From assembly GCA_000181795.3 (NCBI GenBank), contig CM012955.1, forward strand, positions 13,240,704-13,304,703: DNA of 64,000 nt, in the 5' to 3' direction. Every line of letters begins with the position of its first letter. The first letter of the stretch is position 1. This DNA comes from Trichinella spiralis. Taxonomy: Eukaryota > Nematoda > Enoplea > Trichinellida > Trichinellidae. A program made the translations under genes and the position numbers. The notes under the pieces were generated by a model. The model had not been told where the DNA came from. It ran no database searches and was given only the letters and a program-made list of their open reading frames with translations. This document shows positions 1 to 11,600 of the stretch, in pieces.

Positions 1-1665
1 AAGTAGCACTTTCATTGGACATTTGCACAAAAAATAATAAACAATTACAAATTGCATATTTTTACATATTCTCTTCAGTTGATGCATACTTTTAACACAA
101 GATGATCGTATATTTTTCATGTTAAATTACCAATAATTATTGTTCAAGTTTTTCTTTTTAGTATTTTCAGTGCTAAATGTTGCTTTTCTCAGCAACTTCA
201 GTTCAACAAGGAACTAAGTTAATTTTGATAAATTTGAGCATTGTAAACATTTTTTCACCCATTATGCATACATAACATGACAAGATGCTTGCTATTTTGA
301 ACTGAATGTTCATGAAGGCACGCAAGCATGACAAATTAATGTTCTACTGAACGTATAAATCCTGCTCTGTTTTTTTGCTTTCATACCTGAGCATGCTGTG
401 TTCCATTGTGATGATGATGCAAGCTAGGAAAGGAGCAACTTCATGAACATGATGGCATTTAGTTATCGAATTCTATCTGAAAACGTCATGACTTTCTTCA
501 TCCATCATTAGAAGTTCATGATTCATCATGAGGAAGCTATTTTCAGTAGTGTAGAGGTATTTTTTTTGCATATGTTTTCTTTTTTCTGTCACTATCATTA
601 GCACTAATATAATATTTGTTGATTGATTATTAATAGCAATTTCCTCGTTCAGTAGTTATACATAAAGAAAATAATCAATCTACTTTTTGCACATTTGTCT
701 TTTCGTTCAGTTATAGAAATCTACGGTTAAACAGAATTTATTATATGAATATTTCAGTTTCGTCAACTTAAAATCGACATTTTCAAAATTATATTTCATC
801 ATGAATATCTCAGCTCTTACTCTCGTAATAAGCAATCTATTTGATAAATCAGTTTATTATCTTATCATCTATTACGGAATGAGCTGTGTAAACAATTCTG
901 CAACATGCTATGAATCTGAAGATTAAAAGCAGACTATGGAAAATACAACAAAATGCATTTTAGTTTCGCTGGATTATCATACATGACAATCGGACAAGTT
1001 CTTAGCTGACCCTGACCTAGCTAATTATATTATAATGCCAGTTGTAAATTGTGCTAATTTGTACATGATTGTGTATTTAAACAACGGATGACCTAATGCT
1101 GATAATTTTTCTTATCCCCAACCCACAAAATAAGCCTACAAAGTGATGCGTTGTATTGTTTCGGCAGTCATCACAGAGCGAAGCAAATTTTGAAGCTTAG
1201 ATTGAATAGCTTTTGAATACTGTTAGGGACTGCTTGGCTGAAATATGAAAATCATACATTGTCATAATTAGACGTTTGCTTTTTTGGTCTATATGAGGAA
1301 CAGCTGATTATAATACACATCTCTTCTGTACATTGCCATTGTTTGCAGTATTTCCAATTGTTTCAATGCGCGCAACATCAGTGCACTTGGGTTTAAAATT
1401 AAAAATTTGTAATAAAATGTTGCATTTCAGCAGCTGATTTCATAAAAGCATATTTTAGTAAACGAAATTTGAAAATTTACGCAAACATTTTTCCTAAGCT
1501 ATTATTTGTTTATGCAATTTGAAAGCTCGGCACACAGATGACGTTATACAGACAGTAAAATTCACTACACTGGCAAAATATTGTAAAGAGGAAATTTATT
1601 TAATTACATTCGAAAAAATAAATTTTTTATCAGAACATAATTTTTATTATCATTACTTCGTTTAG
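1..1665. other. AT-rich 5' flank / intron of the SLC22-like gene
   Basis: No coding exon could be supported here. The downstream transporter lacks its N-terminus (first membrane segment), so upstream exons must lie in this stretch as short unrecognised pieces or to the left of the window. Only scattered short open frames and AT-rich sequence are seen. Confidence 0.4.
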
Positions 1666-3467
1666 GAAAGCGTAATTTCTTGTAATCAATGGATGTATGA
1701 TCATTCAATCTTGCGGGATACTGTGTTGACACGGTGGAACATTGTGTGTGCCAACAAAGCATGGAAACTACTATTATACGTTGGGTCCAGCTTAGGAGGA
1801 CTTTTAGGCTGTGCATTGGGAGGAGTGTCTGGTGATCGACTTGGTCGTCGAAAGACAGCTCTGATATTTGGTTCTTTTGGCTCCGTGTTAAGCTTTATAT
1901 TACCATTTTCCAGTGATTTTCCGTGCTTAATGATAGTTAAGTTTGCATCAGTAATGTGCAACGAAGCATTGTTGTTGGTTTTGTACGTTACATTTATTGA
2001 ATCAGTCGTCGACATGGATCGTCCACTTATGCTTACACTGTGGCAGGTTAGTCAATTCTTTGAATGTGATTTTCATTGCGAATACATTAAAATTTCATTT
2101 AGACTGTAGTTGTTGTATGCAGTCTACTGCTGGTGCTGATGGCTTATGTACTTAATTCGTGGACAAACATGCAAACAGTAATAGCTGTTTTCAGCGGAAT
2201 TTCTATGATCATCTTACTCTTAGCTCCAGAATCTCCCAGATGGCTGATCATTAACAGCAAGCATTCTGAAGCAGAAAGCATTGTTAGGAACGCATTCCAC
2301 GTTAGCCTGAAAACACTTCCGGCAGACTTGGAAATAGTAAGTATATTATAAAATAAATTGTATATCGTAAAAAATTTCCAATATTCTTTTATAGTAGCAA
2401 ATAAATTGCTTTTCTAGATTGCATTCTATATTATAAATTGAAAAAGGAATCTATCTTAGGTACAACATGAAGAGCGTCCGGAATTTTTGGGAACAATGGC
2501 CAAATGGAACATTATGAGACTTACTAAATCTGTTGAAATGACAAAATGGTTAATGATAATTATTACTCTTTGGATTATGGCTGCTCTGCAAGAATTCAGT
2601 TTTAACAAACAACTAAAGCATTCTGATGATTCGTCGGCGCGACTCAGTTCTAACCTGCATGAGCATGCTCTGATTCTGACTGTAATCAATATTTTTGCAG
2701 TTGTTATCTTCTTTTCTTTAACAAAGTAAGTTTAAAATGCAAATCATCACTACACAGATGACTTGTTTTATTTTTTTGAATTCAATTTAATATCATTTAA
2801 ATTTATTTAATATATTTATTCAAATTTGAACATTTTATTTTAAGAATTGAAAATACAGTATAATTTAACTTTAAACTCATTTGAAACTGAAAACACTTGA
2901 AATCACTATCTATCTTCTTATATATTCAGGTACTTTAGTCGAAATAACAGTCTTGTATTTTTGTTCTGTATGAGTGGCATGACTGTTGCCATATGCGCCT
3001 TGCCGAAAACCACATCCATGCGACCTGAATTAGTTATGCTAGTAATTGGTTATGTAAGTACATCTGTTAGCAAATGGTTATTATATTTAATGACCGTCGA
3101 ACTGTTTCCCACTGTAATACGTTGCTCTGTTATTGGATTATGCGCATTCTGTTCCAATTTATGCGTTACTATTATCAGCGTTGTGATCACATCGACTGGC
3201 ATGGAAGAAAATAGAATTCCTTGCATTTGTTTTGGCTTATTGGCGTTAGTATGTTCTGCAATGATAAGCTACATTCCCATGTGCAAAGGTAGAGCTCTTC
3301 CGGACACGTTTAAAGATACCCTCTCGATGCGTCCTAATTCTCCTGATCTGAATGAGTGGATACCTAAATCGAGGGTTTCTCAACAGCATGCCAACAATTA
3401 CACTTCATTTATACCTTACAGACAGCCAACTTTGCTTTCATTTACTGACCCAAGAATAGACGCATAG
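1666..3467 (+). CDS. SLC22-family organic cation/anion transporter, 5' partial
   Basis: Plasma-membrane major-facilitator transporter of the organic ion transporter family; the substrate cannot be read from sequence. Four exons join in frame: 1666-2046, 2103-2336, 2460-2725 and 2930-3467, all GT-AG, giving about 472 residues. The first visible exon opens in the large extracellular loop with C-x-x-W-x-Y-D followed by W-N-I-V-C, typical of the family. Next comes the signature loop G-x-x-x-x-D-R-L-G-R-R after the second helix, then APESPRWLI after the sixth helix, and ELFPTVIR near the eleventh. Family members are usually about 550 residues, so roughly 80 N-terminal residues including helix 1 are missing. 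The usual PETKG motif near the end is IPMCKG here, but GRALPDT follows as expected. A poly(A) signal AATAAA is at 3779. Family assignment is firm; subfamily is not. Confidence 0.9.
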
Positions 3468-3778
3468 AACACTGCTTATGAAGGAAGAATTTACTGTTAT
3501 TCTTTGTCGAATTATTATTTGTTAAAATGTTAGTTGTTTTGTTTGATTGGAAAGATCATTGAAAACAATCATGTACGCTGCTTTTGGAACGTCATCTCAC
3601 TAACTTCACACATATATACATACGTTTTATGCGTTGTTGGGATAAAAATATGTTTTTGTTATTGAAATGATTGCTGTTGTTTATTGTTAGTCCATCCAGA
3701 AACAGAGAAAGTAAATGAACTTGCTAATGAAGCTTAAGCATTAGAACGTGAACAAGTTTCTGAAATGTTTATTCAGAA

Positions 3779-3784
3779 AATAAA
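3779..3784 (+). terminator. Poly(A) signal of the SLC22-like gene
   Basis: An AATAAA hexamer lies about 310 bases after the stop codon, the first canonical hexamer downstream on this strand. Confidence 0.4.
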
Positions 3785-4268
3785 AGCCTATATTATCATA
3801 TGAAAACTAGTTATTAATTTGGCAAAGAAACTGTTTAATACCATATGCATCTGGGGTCAGCGAACAGTGACCTCTTGTGATAGCAAGTGTACACTGCGGG
3901 AAGCCACTTTTATGGCCAATAATGTAAGGCCGGATTACAGTCTCTTTGTTTGCAATTGATATATACAGTAATATTCGGCTGTATAACGCGCTTCACTTTT
4001 CTGAAGTGTATTTTTATCAGCAGGTTATGCACAAGCCACTTAAAGTGACCTATTGTCGACCTTTTATTGCTCAGATGAAGTTTTATTGACTTAACAGTGG
4101 CCATTGATATTCTCGTCAGCACCTGCTAATGATCACTGATCACTTTTCCCTTTTCACGTTTGTCGAACTGCACGGTGAAATTTGAATTTTTATCATTTAT
4201 CTCCCTTATTTGCATTTTACCATTTCAACATTTGCCTGCTTTCTTATCTTTTACTTTGTCCACTTTCA
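3785..4268. other. Intergenic spacer between the two transporter genes
   Basis: No exon recognised. The last 50 bases before the next predicted start are strongly pyrimidine-rich and end in CAG at about 4279, resembling a splice acceptor. The true 5' end of the next gene may therefore lie upstream, or be formed by trans-splicing. Confidence 0.35.
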
Positions 4269-7200
4269 ATGTGCAACAGTTCAGAAAATAAAGAGCCAAA
4301 AGCTGCTGGATCGACTTTCTCCCCACATGCCTCTGTTCTCAAGGTAAATTTACATTGCTTATTAGTACAGTGACGATTGGATAAAAGCAAATTTGCTTTG
4401 TCTTTGCAGTTAATATTAATATCATTTTCATATTCGTGCCTGAAGACATTCATATGCATTGCAAATTTGTGTTGATTTATGCATATTTTGTGGCTTTGAA
4501 ACTTTCAACTCTTTAATCAGGGCAGGACTCTAATGCTATTTTAATGTCAAATTTTCATTTTATAAACTTGCAATTTTGTAGTTACGCAGCAAACATATTA
4601 ATGTTCAATTCATAATGTTTATAATTTAGCTTTCCCAAATTAGCAGAACACTACAGTAGGTTTATCAAAGTGCTGTGACTTTTTAACTTCATGTTCAATC
4701 AAATTATTATTATTATTGTGTTAATAATTTGTAAATAATAAAAAGTAGAAATATGGAAAAACATAGCTAATAAAAATGCTATTAACATAACTGACTGTTA
4801 GGTTAATAGCTGATATTTGAGCAATAGGCAATGTAATAATAATTTAAGTATTGAAATTAAAAAATCACTTATTGAGAGCTACTTTACATAATTAGGAAAA
4901 CCAATATCGAAAAATTGAAGAATATTTTTTAAAAATGCAACGCAGTGCAGTTGCATTTTAAATAATATTTAATAATAAATGTTTTGAAATAAATGCTATT
5001 TATATCAACTAAAATCTGGATATAAACAATTAATTTGTATTATAGTTCATTGAAAGAAAATTTTGCTGTGGATATTGTCCAAAAAGATGGGTACTAGCCG
5101 TTCTGTGTCATATTGGATTTGCTATTGCATTCGGTATACGCTGCAATTTTGGTGCCGCAAAAATGAGGATGTTCCAACACCATGAAGATGTTTATGGGAC
5201 CAAAAATCACACTAATATTAACGAGGTATTATAATTCTACTATATCTTTATAAATAAATAAATTATTTGATAATTTAAAGTCGGTTGAATCCCATGGACA
5301 TGGTGGACTGGTGGCTCTTGTAGAAAGTTCATTTTTTTATGGAGCTTCTATAAGCTATTTTCCAGCTGGAATTATTGCTGCAAAATTTTCTCCTGTCAGG
5401 TAAATGTCAAGTAAGGTGATAGTGAATGAGCTTATAATTCACCATTGTTTAGAATGTTTGGCTTTGGTGTTGTTACATTATCATCACTGAATTTGCTTTT
5501 GCCAGTAGCCTTTTCAAATGGCTTCATTTTTCCCATTATTATCCAGTTTATTCAGGGTTTAGCACATGTAATAAGTTATATTATATATATTTTTTTTTTG
5601 TTTTAACGTTATTTTTTATTTCTGGGCTTCTTGTATCCTTGTATGCTTGGCTTATGGTCATTCTGGGCTCCACAAAGTGAAAAGACTAAATTGGCAACAA
5701 CTTCAATTACTGGAAATTATGTGGGTGTATTCATTGGTATGCCGCTTTCCGCATTATTGGTTAGTCACGTCAGCTGGCAAAGTCCATTTTATACCTATGG
5801 TAAATTTTGTGCTTTATTTAAATATAATATATATACATATATTGTTAATTGTAGTGTAATTAGAATGTATTTTTTCAAGTAAAATATGAAAAATTCAACG
5901 CAAGCTTTAATATTTATTTCTTTGCTAATATCTGTTAAATATTTCAGTTGTTTGCATGTTAAAATTAACTTAGCTGATTTTGCATAATTTTATGAATTAA
6001 ATTGAACTGAAGACCTATGCTGTTATATTTACATTTTATGCAAAGCAGTGATGCAATGTTATGTAATATAATTGAGCAATAATGAGCGTTAAATTTAAAT
6101 TGAAAAGGTAGTATAAAACTTCCATTTTTTTTAATATTTAAAAGCTATTAATTGAAACTTAATTTATGACTTATAAAGCTTTTTGTTTTTTAGCTTTATA
6201 GCTATTGTCTTTATTTCATTTTAGGCGTAGCTGGCATTACATGGTTTATTTTTTGGATGTTATTTACAGTTCCAGATCCTGCTGATCATCCAACGCTTTC
6301 TGATAAAGAAAAGCAGCTTATTTTAAATGGAAAAAATGAAATGAGGACACCTGTTACACTAAAAGTACTGATAATCTAATTTTCAAGAATTTGAACTAAA
6401 AAGCACGTTTTGCATATGTATATATTAGAAATATATCACTGAGATATTAAAATAGGCTATGAAAAATTCATATTATAATTTTTTATTTATAGCTAATATA
6501 GGAAATTTTAATTATTTTGAAAACCTTTTATACTTGTTATACTAATTACTTCTACAAAATAATGTTTTTTTTTATTTTTCAGTTATCCGAAATTCCATGG
6601 AAAAGTATATTTACTTCTGCTCCAGTATGGGCTATCATAATAGCCACGTTCACACGGTGTTGGATGATGTTCACATTGATCAATGATCAGCTATCATATA
6701 TGACAGAAGCTCTTGGACTGAGCATGGATACTGCAAGTTTTTGATTTAATGCTTCGCAGAGGATATGTTATTGAATATTTTTAGAGTGCACTATTAGCCT
6801 CCATTCCACATGGAATTATGTCAGTAACTGTAATCTTCAGTGGCCGGTTAGCCGATATGCTTCGAAATAAAAATATTTTTACCACAACTACAGTTCGGAA
6901 ACTGTTTCATTGTTCAGGTTTGTCTTTCAGAAAAATTCACAGAAAAATTTGCTCACATACGATACGTTTATTTTGTATTTTAAAATCAAATGAACATAAC
7001 TGTATTTTGTTTTGCTATTTCTCAAATTTATAATATCTGACCTTTAATTCTAATGAACATTTAGGCTTTGCATTTGAGGCGCTGTTTCTGATTGGCTGTG
7101 CTTATTCTACCAATGTAATTGCTGCCGTAACCCTTATGGTTATTGCTCGAGTATTCTCTGGTTTGGCAGTTTCAGGTAATAAGTATGTTTAATGTTAGTT

Positions 7201-7589
7201 TAATTCAATTTTATTTAGTTATATTTAAATTGTAGGATCTAACGTCAATCATCTGGATATTGCACCATGTTATGCCAGTATTCTCACAGGATTAGGTCAG
7301 GCATTTGGTCAAATTTCTGGTATTCTGACACCACTGCTAACGGAATACATCGTGTCTATTCATGTAACGACTTCAGCTTAATCTGATAACATATTTATAG
7401 TATATGAATTTTTAGGAAGCAAAAGGATGGAAACTTGTACTTCTTTCTGCTGCCGTTATCCACTTAATTGGAGTTTTCTTTTTTGGAATTTTTGCTGCTG
7501 GTGAAGTTCAACCTTGGGCAACGAAAACTCTATCAACAGCAGAATCAGCTGAAGATGAGGCAAAGCAATCTGCAATAGAGACACCTTAA
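4269..7589 (+). CDS. Vesicular glutamate transporter-like SLC17 protein
   Basis: Major-facilitator anion transporter of the SLC17 VGLUT/EAT-4 group, expected on vesicle membranes. Eleven exons join in frame: 4269-4343, 5046-5225, 5281-5399, 5453-5567, 5625-5799, 6225-6364, 6583-6732, 6785-6917, 7065-7175, 7236-7363 and 7416-7589, giving 499 residues. Diagnostic matches include FGIRCNFGAAK in helix 1, QGL-x-x-G-x-x-YP in helix 4, the TTTVRK stretch, and SGSNVNHLDIAP-x-YASIL near helix 10. The helix 2 residue that is His in mammalian VGLUTs is Glu here, as I recall for nematode EAT-4. The C-terminal tail is very short. Two introns are odd: 5568-5624 is GT-TG and 6733-6784 is GC-AG. The start is tentative, because a pyrimidine tract and CAG overlap the ATG; the first 25 residues may instead come from a different first exon. 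Confidence 0.88.
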
Positions 7590-8618
7590 ATGTTAGTAAT
7601 TCGTTTTATAAACTTTCAATCAATTTTTACGATTTTAAAATTTTATGATTTTTAAACCTGATTTGTTGGCTGGCTGGCTATTGTTACTTTGTCGAATTTT
7701 AATTCTTGACAATATGCATCAATTCATTTTAGAACAATCACCGCAGTTATTATTACTACATAAAATTGCCAAAATTATTAATTTATTAATGATCGTTGGT
7801 ATACCAGAGCATATTTCAATGAACCGAAGTGTATTTAAATAATTTGTGCACTATGGGTCATTGATGTAGTTGATTTTTTAATGTTAATTTAGCCAGCATT
7901 GTTCATTATAATTCATTATAATGTTGAGCGTTCAGTTCAGCATGCAAACATATGTTTTACTTCTTCAACTTTATTTTATTTTTTTAGCTTTATATTAAGC
8001 TTCAGTTAAAAATCAGTTTTTCAATTTTTAAACGCTGAACAAGTTATGTATGAGTTTTAAAAATTCAACAAGAATACTTTGTCGAGAAAATTATACACAG
8101 TCAAATTGTGACAGTGGTTGTAACAACAAAAACAAACAATAAATAAACATAGCAATTGTTAAAAGTTCGATGTAGAGCTTTTTTTCGAAATTCCCTGGAG
8201 ACGTGCGCATGGTCGGTAAGTTGCTTTAGCAAAATCTGAAAAGATCTACTTTATAGTATAGTTACTTATAGCTATTATACTTTATAGCTAGTCAAGAAAA
8301 GTACTCCCAGTTACTTATATTCGGTACAGAAGTATTGTTTTATAAGCTACTTATTATAATTTGTCAAAAATATAAAATTAAAGATGCATTATAGATATGT
8401 GCATATGATTGATCAATCTTATAAAATGGAAAATTTTAAGTTTAAAACTTATCCATTCTGAAACTTGAAAAATAATTATCATTTATGTAAAATTTGTAAA
8501 TAAATGCTTAAAAATTTAAAGCCTATATAGCATAAACAAATATATGAACATGTAATGAGGAATGATCATGCATTAACATTGTCATTAACTATTTCAACAG
8601 TATTCTGAAGAAGAATGT
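7590..8618. other. Convergent intergenic region
   Basis: Space between the ends of the plus-strand SLC17 gene and the minus-strand adhesion GPCR gene. It holds an AATAAATAAA run at about 8139 that could end the SLC17 transcript. No coding exon was recognised. Confidence 0.4.
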
Positions 8619-11600
8619 TTAATGCATCAGTGTCAATTCTGTGAAAATTAGTGTGCATTATAGATATAGAAAAAATTAGCTTAAATGGAAATAACGATAA
8701 TGTTAATAATGAACTGATAAAAACCCCACTTATGATACTTGATTTAAGCTTCATACCTGCATTAAATGTAGCAATTGAAGATGCAGACTGATTGTAAGTG
8801 AATGCATTTCGATTTTTAAATTCCAAACTCGTTCGATTTATTTGCTCATTTTCCTCTGCTTTTTTGGCATTCAGATCTGTCGACCCAGTCGATTTAGATG
8901 TTTTTAAATTTGAGGATGTTTTCTGAAAGCAAATAAGTTCTATAAATAACAGAATGTTTATAAGTGATCACAACGTTAAAATACCACTTCAGCAAACTAG
9001 TAATTAATGCTTAATTTTACATAGTTTGTACAATGATAAAAGCTATCATTGCAATGGCAATGCAAATTGCATTCAGCGAATCACATTAAATTTTAAGTAC
9101 ATAATGAAGGTGACATACTAGTGAATTTGTACCAGAAAATGTGTCATGCTGATTGTTAGTTGAAGAAAATGTAAATATTGGAACGTGCTTCTTCATCCAT
9201 CTGCATAATGCTGTTCTTGCTTTATCGTTTAAAATTACATGAAATACGAATATAAATATTCCCTAAAATATAGCTATATCGCAATGTAGATTTATTAAAT
9301 TGCTTTTTCACCTGCGAGCCATTGAGTACGGTAAATAAATAGCTGGAAATATAGCCAAGGGGTTGGACTGCTACAAAAAGTCCGACACCCCAAGTTATGC
9401 CCAATAGACAAAGCAACATTGCGGATCCTCTGAGCCAACCTCTGAAATTCATGCAAATTTATTTCTAATTAATATAAAAATTTATCATTGCTTACAAAAT
9501 GATTTGACTGTGCGATCGGTTTTGACCCGAAGCAACACTAAACACTGTCTTCAAAGCTAAACCAATGACGCAGATGTTGCTAAATATAACAACAATGACT
9601 GGCCCGACAAAAGCCCAAATGGTTGACGAATGTAAGTTGATCCAACAGCTGAATAAAGTAAAATCCATTGTTTCGAGAAATTTCAGCGTTCATAAAATTT
9701 CAACGCTAATAAAGCTTACTAGTCTTGAGTACCGTAGCTATTGAAGTCGAGCCATAGCGATATTGCAACAATAACCAATGGCATCCCTAAATATAAAACT
9801 TGATTTTTTTTACAATTTTTCTTTATTTATTTTATAAAATTTATCTTTTTGCTTTTGAGCAAAGATACTAGGCTGTAAAGTGAGATCATGAAATAGTTTT
9901 TGAATAAATAACTTCCGTAATTTAAATTGCATATTCTTTTTAAATTAAGAAAACTGATTTATATAAGAAAGAATATTGCAACTTCTGGACAACGTTATTC
10001 AAATGTTGCAATAAGAATTTTATTGAAATTTATTTCCAATGGACTATCGAAATGCTGAAGATTGAATACATCGAAATAAGAAACATACACTTTGCATTTC
10101 AGTGTTCACTATGTGGAGCTGAATAATTTGTATATTCCTTAACCGCAAACGAATAGAAAAAATTAAAATTATCAAGAACAAATTAAAAAGTTGCTTCATG
10201 TTTAAGGTAAGTATAAACAATTTATTTTTTTCGACAGTTCTTTAAAATGCCAATGCTTTAGTGTTTAAATTTATAGTCATAATTTAGAAATTAAAAACAC
10301 TGCTCGCATAAACTAAATAAATACTAAAAAACATCATAGAAGAAGAAATTGGAATTAAGTTGCCCTTTGTTAGACTGCACACAACGGAAATTGTTTTCTA
10401 ACAGATTAAACTAACAATTGATTTTCAAATATGCATAGCATGCTTTCTTTGAAATTTTCATTAACTGTGATTATAAGTGCATTAAGCAGTAAAAACAAAC
10501 AAAAGCCTTTCAAAGGAACGCATGCTGATAAGACATATTTGTCTAGATAAACAAATGCCTTAAAAATTTTTTTCAAAAACTTCAAATATTTCTTTAGCAG
10601 AGCAGATTAATTTTTCCACAGGCCAGTTTAATTCTATTTTTTAAGATTTTTAAAACAAAGCTGACGCTTTCTGCTGCTATACCATGTTTTTCAACCATCT
10701 AATCAATAATACCCCTGGAACTAGCACGGCAGTTTGGAAAGCACTCCAAAACTGTCGTTATTGTCCATTTTATATGCAATGAAATATGCTTGTGAACCAA
10801 TTCTGTTCAGAACTTTAATTTGACAGTTACAACGGACAATTAGCTACTCATTCAATTTAAAGGGGTTTAAACTCATGAACATAAATTTGGACCCAAAAAA
10901 TGCTTTTTGATCATTGAATTATTTTAATGTTACTGCCGCTGAGTAAATAGAAGTTTGTTTTGTAAAAATAGCATTGCAATATAATGTTGCATGACGACAG
11001 CTGATATGGTTAACTTCTGCATATTGCGTTTATTAAGCAGCATTTTTCAGATTAGTTAAGTGCACATTTATATACGGTGTCAGCTTTCATCACCAGCGGC
11101 TATATGGCATACTGATTGCTGGTTGAACTAGAATGCGCAGTTAGAAACATTTCAAACATAAACACGAGCTCAACTAAATCAGTTGCAACACGCACAAATA
11201 ATACATCATCTGTAAGTATGCCATTCCACTATCCACTGAGTATAGCTATTTTTTATAGAAATACCTAGAGATGTTTTCATAATTTTTAAAATTATTTCTT
11301 TTAGAATCTTATCACACAACCATGCATATTTGCATGTACATTTGTTTACAGGAAAAGTTGTTCAGCTATTAGGGTTCCTTTATTTCAAGCTTTTCATATT
11401 AAATTGTATTTAAATACAATTCAATTCTTCATCACCACAAGAATGACCCAATCAATCCTTCTGTGAACCTAGACTAGATTACAAACTACTTAGCTTAGCA
11501 GCTAGCTAGTCAAAATCGAATAAATAAATTTGAAACAGTCATAAATTGCAATTATTTAAAAAATTGATTATTAGAAAAAGCAATTACTTTTTAATTTTCT

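Noticed and set aside
8566-8756. Read-through C-terminal extension of the adhesion GPCR
   Set aside because: The frame stays open past the 8757 donor and adds a hydrophobic stretch, but a good GTATGA donor and TTTTCACAG acceptor make the spliced end more likely; kept only as an alternative.
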